Source: Aquatica leii
Taxonomy: Eukaryota > Arthropoda > Insecta > Coleoptera > Lampyridae
Length of the DNA stretch: 64,000 bases
Direction of reading: 5' to 3'
NCBI GenBank assembly: GCA_035610365.1
Contig: CM069432.1
Location: forward strand, 182,141,027-182,205,026
In this document: piece after piece, positions 1-8,609 of the stretch
Layout of the letters: each line of letters opens with the position of its first letter
How positions within the stretch are numbered: position 1 is the stretch's first letter
The notes under the pieces: model-generated
Seen by the model: the letters and a program-made list of their open reading frames with translations, nothing else
Databases searched by the model: none
Told to the model about the DNA's origin: nothing
Position numbers and translations under genes: made by a program

Positions 1-577
1 ATTCTTAAATAGCATTAAAAATTTCATGTTTGGAATAGTAGTGGTTTCGGAGCTATGAATTCTTAAATGTCAAATTTTCATTTATTATTATAAATATGTC
101 ATCATGTGCACTCCTAGTTTTCTTAACCTTACGTCTTTTATTCTTCTATAATTTTTTTACTGTGCTTAGTAACCTCAATTATTTTTGCATTCTCCCGCAT
201 TCCGTTTTTTTTATACACTGCTACTATTTTCCCATTTTCCAATCTTCTGGAATTTTTTCACCATTCCAGATTCTCCACATTTTCTTTTTTAGTTGTATTT
301 CTTTTTTATTTTCTTTATTCCACCAGCTAATTTGCTTTTTTCCTTGATATAGTTTTGTTGTCCTACATACTTCTTTTGTAGTATCTAGTATTGTCCTTTA
401 CCACATTTTCTTCTACTTTTTTCATCTTTATTTCAATCCGTTTTCTATATTTGTTAGATGCTTCTTATTCTGAAAGCCTATATGTTTTTATGGTTTCAGT
501 GTATGTTGCTGGACTACTTGTAATTATGTTCTGTATTTCTGCTAATATTGAGCCTATGATGCGTATCTGCCTTATAT

Positions 578-1103
578 CAAGATGATCACTTCCTATTTCA
601 TATCCTCTTCTTGACTCTGTTATTTCATATCTATGTAAGTGGTAAATGAGTATATAATCAATAATTGACTTCTCCTATCTACTGGGACCTTCTGTCGTGT
701 ATTTGTGAATGTCTTAATGTTTGTAAAATGTGTTTGTTATTATGAGGTTATTTTGCATGCAGAGATTAATTAGTCCTTCGCCGTTGTCATTTATGCGTTG
801 CTCGCCGTACTGTTCTACGACGTCTGTTGCACCTGTGTAGCTTCCTACTCTACTGTTCATATCCCTAAGGTTAACTATTCTACCTCTTATGTTTTTCAGT
901 CCTTCCTCTAGTTTCTCCCAAAATTGTTTCTTTATGTAATACGGATCGTTTGGTTTGTATCTTTCACTGTCTTTATTTCTATTTTTAAAATTCTTTTTGA
1001 AATTACCTCCTAGTTGTTTATATACTTTCCTTTTAGTCTCACTTAGGCCTAGTGTTTTTGTTATTAGACTTCTTATATTCCAGGTTTCGATTTTCCAATA
1101 CAA
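578..1103 (-). pseudogene. LINE-A endonuclease (EEP/APE-type) domain, broken
   Basis: This is the apurinic-like endonuclease that nicks target DNA for LINE integration. The minus-strand frame from 1103 opens with IETWNIRSL, the usual N-terminal WN motif. It continues to DMNSRVG (the DxN catalytic block, normally GDFNARVG), then KYTTEGPSR, an in-frame stop, KSIIDYILI, and finally EIGSDHLDI. The SDH at about 582-590 is the conserved catalytic SDH block. The order and spacing fit a complete but inactivated domain. The aspartate of GDFN is kept as D in RDMN, while the preceding glycine is lost. No promoter or intact start was recognised. Confidence 0.75.
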
Positions 1104-1589
1104 TTAATTTTTTTTGTCTTGTTAAATTCCTTCTTGTCTCGGTTACTTCTTTTATTTGAATTGTTTGTTATTAATTTTCCAGTTTCATATCCGTTTCCTT
1201 TGCATTTTTGTCATCTTTCTTTACACTAGCGCAGTAAACAAATTTTTTGTACCTGTTGTTTTATCATCTCTTTCAATTCCATATCCCATACGTATACAAC
1301 ATGCATGAATTTTTTTTATAAACCATTTTTTCACTCTTTTACCATTCATTTTTTGTTTCCTTGCGATACTTCACAGTTTCTTTTGTATTTTTTGCTTATT
1401 TGCTGTTAAATCATGTTCGATGTATGTATATTTTCGTATTTCATTTTTCTTCATAATTTTCTTGCTTTTTTTCCCATGGATCAATCTCGGTGGCAATGAC
1501 ATTTGCATTTTGACTATTACAATACTGTATGCTCTTATTACTAGCGTGTTTATTTTTAATTCTCCAGAAACTCTTTTTGGTACCTTTTG

Positions 1590-1850
1590 TTACTTTCTTT
1601 CCCTTTAATAATGTTTTTTTCTCCGCCTTTCTTGTTTTTTTCTTCTAATCGTTTTACTTATATTTTCAGTTGTCTTCTTTCTTCATTCCATTCTGGTTCC
1701 TTTTTTTCATTTTGTTTTTCTCTTATATCATTCTTTAGCTCATTAGTATTTTTTGACATTTCAGTCATTATTTGTTTCATCATTTTTTTTAAATCCTCCA
1801 TAGTTTCAGCTTCTGCTTCGTTTAGTGTGTTTTTGGTTTGTAACTAATGA
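1590..1850 (-). pseudogene. LINE-A ORF1-like coiled-coil segment
   Basis: The minus-strand frame starting near 1801 reads MEDLKKMMKQIMTEMSK and continues as a charged, heptad-like K/E/N-rich helix for about 45 residues before a stop, after which K-rich sequence resumes. Such glutamate/lysine coiled coils are typical of LINE ORF1 proteins, which bind the element RNA. It lies upstream of the endonuclease in the same orientation, as expected for ORF1 to ORF2. Composition alone would be weak evidence; the neighbouring endonuclease is what makes the call reasonable. Confidence 0.5.
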
Positions 1851-1930
1851 AGTTGTTTCTTGATGTCTTGCTCTCCTAATGTTCGAGCGACTTTTGTACC
1901 TTTTTGCTTTGGTTGTATGTTTTTTTATGA

Positions 1931-2950
1931 TTAGCTTCTGTTAAATCTCTTTCGGTTTTGAATAATGTTTTTCTGCGTTTTTTGTCGCAATCCCTTTGAA
2001 AATTTGGATGTACTAATTAATTAATTGCTATTTTAGAGAGTTTGTATGGGACATAAAATTAACAATTTTATCAAGAAAATTTTGTTTTAGTATTATATTC
2101 CGAATATCCCATTTAAGTTATTCACTTGTAATGATAATGGTAAGTTATCGTTTTAACGTGAATAACGTTATTATTTTTCTTGTTTGTAGATTATAGTTTT
2201 TGTGTATTCAAACTATTGTTTTCGAAAAAAACTTTACTACATTGAAAAAATTGCTTTTTTTCTCGATTGACGTTGTACAACGTAAATTTGTAATGAATAC
2301 AGACGACCAGTATTATTGAGTATTTACAGTTAATTTACTTTTTATGTAAAATAAAACATCTGTTGAATTTTTTTTAATAAATACATATCTTGTGTACCTA
2401 CTTATCTTTGCTTTTTACTAAAAAAAGTGTGTTCAACTATAACCTTACAGCAAAAATCATTTGGATAGTACAGAATATATTTTACTAATTATTTTAAACA
2501 CATATAAGCATATATTTTAAAATATGTTTTTTAACACCGTAATATTAACTGCAAAAATCGGAAAATAAAAATATAACTATTTTTTAATCATTCTTTTAAA
2601 GAAAAAGAATTATTATCAAAAAGAATAAAATGTGAATAACAACAGGCAGTTTCAAATAGATGTTACATAAAAAGACAGTTGTATAGATAAAAGTTATGAC
2701 AGTACATTTGTAAACTAATTTTTTTTTACTTTGATTTGTGTTGATTAATTTTAATTCAATTAGATAAAGAAAATTATAACGGCGTAACAAAAATGTCATA
2801 GTAGCAGAAGCGGCGAAACATTCCTCTAATTTTACTTAACTTACTGATAGCGAAAATAAAAAAGAACCTTATCGCTTATTCAACTAAATAATGATTAAAC
2901 AAAACGTGCTAAACCTACTTACTTATGTATATAGGTAGTACACATACGAT
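1931..2950. other. No gene seen; AT-rich sequence
   Basis: About 1 kb of AT-rich DNA. I see no coding pattern, no matching terminal repeats and no RNA gene. The minus-strand open frame at 2596-2799 is a hydrophobic, composition-driven frame with no recognisable motif. Confidence 0.5.
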
Positions 2951-2951
2951 G

Positions 2952-3233
2952 CGAGATCCAAATAACAGACAACATTGTAAGGATCTCGATTTTGACGCTT
3001 GCGTCTATATATATTTTTGTATATCAGTATGGATCTCGGAATACGACTTTGTTTAAGGACCTCGTAATGATATAATCTATATTTTAAATTATTTTGTTTA
3101 ATTTTTGAAATTTTGGAGATTTTAACATAATTTCGTAAATTTATAAGTGCATTTTATATCATCTTTCAAAATTTTAATTTTATCTGCATTTTACAAGATG
3201 GATCTCGGAATGTGTAGTAGTTTAAGGATCTCG
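2952..3233. repeat. Cluster of GGATCTCG motifs
   Basis: Four exact GGATCTCG octamers lie at 2981-2988, 3031-3038, 3200-3207 and 3226-3233, with a variant GGACCTCG at 3057-3064 and one inverted copy, CGAGATCC, at 2952-2959. The outermost pair is inverted, so the segment could be a small element with 8-bp ends and internal binding sites. It stops about 20 bp before the (TA)n tract. No target duplication could be fixed. Confidence 0.45.
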
Positions 3234-3250
3234 AATTGAACTTTTCGGAG

Positions 3251-3276
3251 TATATATATATATATATATATATATA
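3251..3276. repeat. (TA)n tract at the outer edge of copy 1
   Basis: Pure TA dinucleotide run of 26 bases, directly followed by CGTAAGTGTTGAATT, the left end shared by all three copies of the large element. Confidence 0.95.
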
Positions 3277-3599
3277 CGTAAGTGTTGAATTATGTGGCAC
3301 CCACCATAGCTATGGCATAAAAGACACCCGGGTGTATAAATTCTTTAATAATATATGTCATTGTGGCATATCGATGTGTTTGATGCAAATGACACCTATT
3401 TGTATATAAATACATGTTTAAAATAGTAAATGACACCCAACATTGTTGTCATATAAATTAAATAGTAAAGGTGCCAGTTAGTAAATATTTCGTTTTTAAT
3501 TAAACTGTATGTATATGATATTTCACTTCTATAATGCTGCTTATGTAGAGTAGGCTTTTGAAAAGAAAGCACCCCTGCTTTAGGACACTTTTGAGAGAC

Positions 3600-4450
3600 A
3601 ACTTTAATTGTCAAATTTGACATTGACACATCAACCCCCTGAACCCAGCAACCCTTAACAATTTAAGTAAGGGAAAGGGGTTGAACAAACCCTTATTTAA
3701 AACCTCTTGCAATTTTTTATGAGGACAGCATGGCCAAAAGTGGTTTTCTTTAATTTTTGTATCCCCATGGAAAACAACCCTCTAGATTAAGTAAAGTGAG
3801 GGAGACTAGTTTTTTAAAAAACGCTTTTACAGGTCGATTGTTGATTTTTAGTAAACAACTTGAAATGTTAAACCTGACATTGACACATCAACCCCCTAGC
3901 TCTAACAACCCCTAACTCAAGAATTTAAATAGGGGAAGCAGGTTGAATGACCCCTCATTTAAAGCGTCTTTTAATTTACTATGCAACAGCATGGATGAAA
4001 GTAGTTTTCTCCAATTTTTTTCGTCTCCATTAAAAACAACCCTCTAGATTAACTAAGATGGGAAGACTAGGTTTTTAAAAAAACGCTCAAGCAGGTCAAT
4101 TCTTGATTTTTAGGAGAAAACTTTAAATTTTAAACTTGACATTGACACACCAACCCCTAGGGGGTTCCAGCAACCCCTAACTCAATAGTTTAATTAGCGA
4201 AAGTGCGTCAAACGACCCCACATTTAAAGTACTTTTACTAAATTTTTTTTGTCCCCAGAAAAACAACCCTTTAGATTAACTAAGGTGGGGGTGTTGTTTA
4301 AAAAAAATTCTGAAACACGCCACTTTTGAATTTTTGAACGGCACATTTGGGTGTCAAATTTGACTTTGTTAGGCCAACCCCCTAGCCCTAAGAACTCCCA
4401 ACAAAAACAAAAATTATAGTAAGTTGGTCAAGAAACCCTCATTTTATTAG
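3600..4450. repeat. About 262-bp tandem repeat units in copy 1
   Basis: The phrase TGACATTGACACA followed by CAACCCC recurs at about 3618, 3875 and 4137, and a diverged unit begins near 4350. Each unit continues with an AGCAACCC block, a TTTAAA-rich block, ACAACCCTCTAGATTAA and a closing GATTTTTAG. An inverted unit lies at about 4740-4830. The units are far too long and too irregular for CRISPR. Confidence 0.8.
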
Positions 4451-4989
4451 TCTCTACGTGTGTGCATGATTGCTTTTAGATTTATAAAAATTTAAAACAT
4501 CAAAATTCAAGGCCAAAAGAAATTTTTATTAGTTCAAAAATGCTCAAATTGTGCGCCACCAACTTCCAGACAATACTACAAATTCTGCTGTAAACGTTTC
4601 CTTACATTTGAAGGATCTGTAGCGTAATTTGGCGGCATTCTTCAATATTGCGTCGACGCAATTCTTCTAGAGACCCTAGTTCCGTTGCGTAAATTTTACT
4701 TTCTTTTTACTGTCGTATAGAAACTTGAAGAACGCTTAAAATTAGGGGACCCATTCTCCATATCTAAATTCTTGAGTTAGGGATTGCTGGAGCTAGGGGG
4801 TTTATCTGTCAATGTCAAGTTTGACATCAAATAAAAAAATTAAAAATACAAAAACATGAAATAATTACGAAAGTTTTTGATCCGTTAATAAATAATCCTG
4901 TGTTTTGCGTTTCTTTTCGGTTAATACATTTTAGAAGGGCAGTTTATGGTGTATTGATTTTTATACTCATCAATAGGTATCTTGCTAAG

Positions 4990-5003
4990 TAGTTTATTAA
5001 AAT
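4990..5003. repeat. Target-site duplication, left copy (PLE)
   Basis: TAGTTTATTAAAAT, repeated exactly at 6472-6485 on the other side of the PLE. The empty site survives as TACTTTATTAAAAT at 14936-14949 and, inverted, at 10810-10823. Confidence 0.9.
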
Positions 5004-5172
5004 ATAAAATCTTAAGCTTTCGTGGTTGTTATGTTTAAAATTATAAGCGACTTTCGGCTTAGACCGCGTCGTAGTAAAACACCCAGACTTAGACTTGGTC
5101 ATAGTCTCTTCTTTAGATCCAAAACAAGAAGTAGAACTTGGCCTTTGCCGTATTGTCGTTCGTGAACCCAAA

Positions 5173-5219
5173 CAAACTGACGTTTCGCAAGACATTGCAG
5201 CTTGCATCTTCAGAGTGGT
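5173..5219 (-). ncRNA. Hammerhead ribozyme core, left (inverted) arm
   Basis: Minus-strand counterpart of the motif at 6293-6333: CTGAAGA (5213-5207), a 5-bp stem with a 9-base loop, GAAA (5186-5183), then CGTC. It is read on the strand opposite to the GIY-YIG gene. The core bases look intact. Confidence 0.6.
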
Positions 5220-5564
5220 AAATGTCACTGAAAGAAAAAGTGGAAATGACGATATTTATACCAATAGCGATTAGCGTGATTAACGAACCTTATCGTTCCG
5301 TTACCGCTTGACTGACTTCGTTATTACTCGGAGTAAGTGTTTGTGTCCTTTCCAAGAAGGTCGATCTTTGTCTTAGAGGATATAATACTGGTAGCCAAGA
5401 TTTGCTGAGTCTTCACCGTCTTCTCGGTTCATATTACAAGGATGTTTTTCTATTTCCACAACTTCGCGGATTAGTCTGGGAAAGTAGAAAGGAGTTCTAG
5501 CCAACACTTTAGTTTGGTCAAAGTTCAGCGTGTGTCCTTGGTTCCACACGTGTTCTGCCACTGC

Positions 5565-6219
5565 ATTGTTGGAGTCCCTACAACAAAATGGATACGGGTT
5601 CAAAGAGATCCAAAACGCATGGAAAAGAGCAATAAATCCAAAAGTCAAAGAAGACTTATCACCTCCTACTAGCACCGCTTATTTACCATACTGTATGGGT
5701 TCAACAGACAAAATAAGCAGGATGCTAAAGAAACATAATATTAAAACTGTCTTTACGACTAAGGATACCCTGAACACCTGGTTTACATCTGCTAAAGACA
5801 AACAAGGGGCTCTAAAACATGCCGGAGTTTACAAAATTCCTTGTTCCTGTGGATCAAGTTATATAGGACAGACGGGACGTTCTATTGAAGTTAGAGTAAA
5901 AGAACATATGGCTGACTGCAAACACCGCAGAGTTACTAAATCAGCAGTGGCAGAACACGTGTGGAACCAAGGACACACGCTGAACTTTGACCAAACTAAA
6001 GTGTTGGCTAGAACTCCTTTCTACTTTCCCAGACTAATCTGCGAAGCTGTGGAAATAGAAAAACATCCTTGTAATATGAACCGAGAAGACGGTTTAAGAC
6101 TCAGCAAATCTTGGCTACCAGTATTATATCCTCTAAGACAAAGATCGACCTTCTTGAAAAGGACACAAACACTTACTCCGAGTAATAACGAAGTCAGTCA
6201 AGCGGTAACGGAACGATAA
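5565..6219 (+). pseudogene. PLE reverse transcriptase C-terminus plus GIY-YIG endonuclease
   Basis: Penelope-like elements encode RT followed by a GIY-YIG endonuclease that cuts the target. The open frame begins at 5530, but its first dozen residues are antisense to the inverted arm, so genuine coding sequence starts at the junction near 5565. It then gives the linker after RT (MGSTDKISRMLKKHNIKTVF) and a GIY-YIG domain: GVYKIPCSCG (residue about 99), YIGQTGRSI (about 111-119), and a conserved arginine and EH in VRVKEHM. The CxC pair beside YIG is typical of PLE endonucleases. A glutamate in AVEIEKH near residue 175 and the asparagines of CNMNRE complete the expected pattern. The domain reads through without stops to 6219. 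Nearly all of RT is missing, so the protein cannot be autonomous. Confidence 0.88.
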
Positions 6220-6292
6220 GGTTCGTTAATCACGCTAATCGCTATTGGTATAAATATCGTCATTTCCACTTTTTCTTTCAGTGACATTTACC

Positions 6293-6333
6293 ACTCTGAA
6301 GATGCAAGCTGCAATGTCTTGCGAAACGTCAGT
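6293..6333 (+). ncRNA. Hammerhead ribozyme core in the PLE 3' region
   Basis: CTGAAGA (6296-6302) fits the hammerhead CUGANGA box. GCAAG (6304-6308) pairs with CTTGC (6318-6322) as stem II. GAAA (6323-6326) follows, then CGTC. The string ACGT, then C, would give the very short stem III with cleavage after the C. The next AGT can pair with ACT just before CTGAAGA as stem I. PLEs are known to carry minimal hammerheads of this kind. Cleavage is inferred, not shown. Confidence 0.65.
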
Positions 6334-6471
6334 TTGTTTGGGTTCACGAACGACAATACGGCAAAGGCCAAGTTCTACTTCTTGTTTTGGCTCTCAAGAA
6401 AAGACTATGACCAAGTCTAAGTCTGGGTGTTTTACTACGACGCGGTCTAAGCCGAAAGTCGCTTATAATTT

Positions 6472-6485
6472 TAGTTTATTAAAAT
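6472..6485. repeat. Target-site duplication, right copy (PLE)
   Basis: TAGTTTATTAAAAT, identical to 4990-5003. Confidence 0.9.
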
Positions 6486-8565
6486 AATTATAATTTTAAA
6501 ATTGTAGGTTTAATATAAATCTTCATCAATTTTTTGTCGTAAGAAACGTTAGATGTGTTCGTTTTGAAATACTGAAAAAAAGTAAAGGTAAAGTCAGAAA
6601 GAAAGTTTTAAAATACAAAACTAAAAATACATTTTTTTAATATTAAATTTGTATTTACATTTAGCAATAATGCAGCAAATTTTCTTTGTGGACAATGTTA
6701 ACGTCTAGCAACTTTAAAGAAGTAACTACTTTTTAGGATGCGGCTGTTAATTTCTAAATTTCTACAACTTGTCTCTGATGTTTTCTATTTTAGTATTTAA
6801 TAAAAAATCTTTGTTCATTTACATTCAAAATCTATAGAATGCTCAAGAAAAGTCAAATATAACTGTAAATAATATACATTTGGTTAGGTTTTCCAATATG
6901 GTAGTATCATTTTATAATAAAAATATAATTTTGATTGTTAAATTTAGTTATTTTTTACATTGAAAAAAAAAATGTTAAATTACAAAAATCTTCAAAAAAT
7001 AACATTTTTTGTTTACAACACTTATATACCAATTTAATAACAAAAAACAACAAAAAAGATAAATCACAATCATGATAAAGCAAAGGAAAACCGTATAACA
7101 AAAACCAAATAAGAAAATGGGTCAGAAATCAATACAATTTATAGAACCTCGCATCTTTAATCAGATATCCATGCAACTAAAAAATATTATAACAGTGAAA
7201 CAATTGGCAAACAAGATTAAAAAGTGGATGTTTTAAGAAAGAACTGGAATTCTAAAACCTGGAAGTACTTAAGCTAGTGTCTAGTTCTATTAAACCTCAA
7301 AATAAATTTAATGAGATGACACATTTCAAAAGACAATTTTTTATAGTACTAAATATTACGATCTTTTATTTATTTGTTAATTTATTTAATCATATGCAAC
7401 AGCACCACAGTTACCGTAACAACAGTTTAAGTTATAGAAAGTAAGTAGTAAACTACGCGACGTTTATGTATGCTGCAGAAACAGAAAAAAACTCAATTAG
7501 ACTCAATCTTGCAGAAAATACAAATTAGAAGCAAAAAAAACAGTTGTTTGAACGGATGAATCACAATTTAAAGTTTTTGAAAGCAAACGTCGTACATTTC
7601 AGTTTATCAACAACTAATAAAAAATATTGGAAAAAAAATTAAAACTATAAAATATGGAAATGATAGTACTATGATTTAGGGTTGTTTTTAAGAGCAGTAA
7701 AAATTTCATAAAATAGCTAACAAAATGACTAGTAAAACAATTACTTACTACTTTAAACTTACTTAAAAAAAAATACTCTTCTTAACGCTTTATAATACTT
7801 TAAACAACAAAAAATTATTTATTTTTTGTTTAATAAGTTTTTTGTTTTAATATATTTTATTTACAAAAATCAATTTTCAAATACAAGAAACTTAAAATAG
7901 AAAATAATATACAAGTTAAAGTTCCTACGCTAAAATAAGCATAAATTATTGCTTATGAAAAACTAATTAAAACAAATATTGAACATTTAATATTAATTAA
8001 TCTTTGTAAAATTATATTTTTTAAATTTAGAAATAATTTTGATACATACAATATAAAAACTATCTAAAATATTTTAATTGATTATTTTGTTAATAAATAT
8101 CAAATAGTATAGTGTTTTAAGTTAAATAATTAAACAAAAACATAACTGATATCAAAAAGCATTATCAAGTTTTTATTAAATCAAAATGAGTTACGCAAGT
8201 TATATTTTAGTACATTTCTTTCGTTACGATATCGCACTGTTCAACAATGTTGCCGCTAAAAATGGTGCCACAATCTACAACAATTATCGGGGTGCCATAT
8301 AGTAAATACGTCAAAATTATATACACGTGTATATCGCACAACGCCCTCTGTCTTATTATGAATGAACCAAACTGTATAAATCTGACCACCAATTGACAAA
8401 ATGGCTCCCAAGCAATTTTTTGCGTGCGAGCTTAAAAAGTGTTGATAAGCTCTAGAAAAATTTTTAATGTAAAAGTACTGTGGCTCCCAAACTTGGGTGC
8501 CTCTTTGTATTTTTGGGTGCCACAATAACAATGAATACCCAATTATGGTGCCACGATGACAATTT

Positions 8566-8569
<4 letters not shown>

Positions 8570-8605
<36 letters not shown>
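8570..8605. repeat. (TA)n tract between copies 1 and 2
   Basis: Pure TA run of about 36 bases at the centre of a very large palindrome: copy 1 on the left, its inverse on the right. Confidence 0.95.

Positions 8606-8609
<4 letters not shown>

Larger units (their letters stand above)
80..1930 (-). mobile_element. Degenerate non-LTR retrotransposon (LINE-A)
   Basis: Read on the minus strand, this stretch gives the domain order of a LINE. First comes a lysine/glutamate-rich coiled-coil ORF1 segment (about 1850-1590), then an endonuclease domain (about 1103-580), then the start of the reverse transcriptase region near 275-230, where a frame reads LEDWKMGKIVAVYKKNG. That matches the PxxWkxgxIxPxyKKG stretch just before RT motif 1 in LINEs. 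All parts carry stops and frameshifts. The RT core is missing: the homology fades near position 80. The coding strand is strongly purine-rich, so the plus strand looks T/C-rich. The clade cannot be assigned from what is left. Confidence 0.75.
5004..6471 (+). mobile_element. 5'-truncated Penelope-like element with inverted arms
   Basis: An inverted copy of the 3' part of the element (about 5036-5564) is joined directly to a sense segment that starts inside the coding region (5565). The sense segment runs through the GIY-YIG domain to its 3' end at 6471. The arms 5036-5564 and 5944-6471 are nearly perfect inverted copies of about 528 bp. The left arm has about 32 extra bases (5004-5035) beyond the matching point, so it keeps more of the 3' end than the sense copy. 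This fold-back arrangement of a 5'-truncated PLE is known for the Penelope group. A 14-bp target duplication flanks it. Confidence 0.9.
3277..8569 (+). mobile_element. Large non-coding element, copy 1 (contains a PLE insertion)
   Basis: Copy 1 starts with CGTAAGTGTTGAATT and TGTGGCACCCACCAT, and ends with GGTGCCACGATGACAATTTT before (TA)n. The same sequence, about 4.2-4.3 kb long, occurs inverted at 8606-12903 and direct at 12922-17161. Order inside: subterminal region with repeated GACACC/GGTGCC motifs (3290-3500), a tandem array of about 262-bp units (3600-4450), an inverted single unit (about 4740-4830), AT-rich filler, then a second GGTGCC-rich end (8207-8569). Both ends share GTGGCACC, an imperfect terminal inverted repeat. 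No transposase or other protein is encoded. This copy looks the most diverged: besides the PLE insertion it lacks segments present in the other two, for example near 7270 compared with 15784-15895. Confidence 0.85.

Noticed and set aside
1-600. Plus-strand frames at 96-347 and 391-585 as genes
   Set aside because: T-rich hydrophobic frames antisense to the LINE-A sequence.
3600-4450. Regular repeats considered as CRISPR or satellite
   Set aside because: Units of about 262 bp without spacers, in an animal-type genome, confined to one end of an interspersed element.
4944-5228. Minus-strand frame of 94 residues and its twin at 6281-6487
   Set aside because: Both are the PLE 3' arm, which contains the ribozyme region, read in the same frame in its two copies; non-coding.
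5373-5675. 100-residue minus-strand frame
   Set aside because: Carries the C-terminal GIY-YIG residues because it reads the inverted arm; it is a fragment of the fold-back copy, not a second gene.
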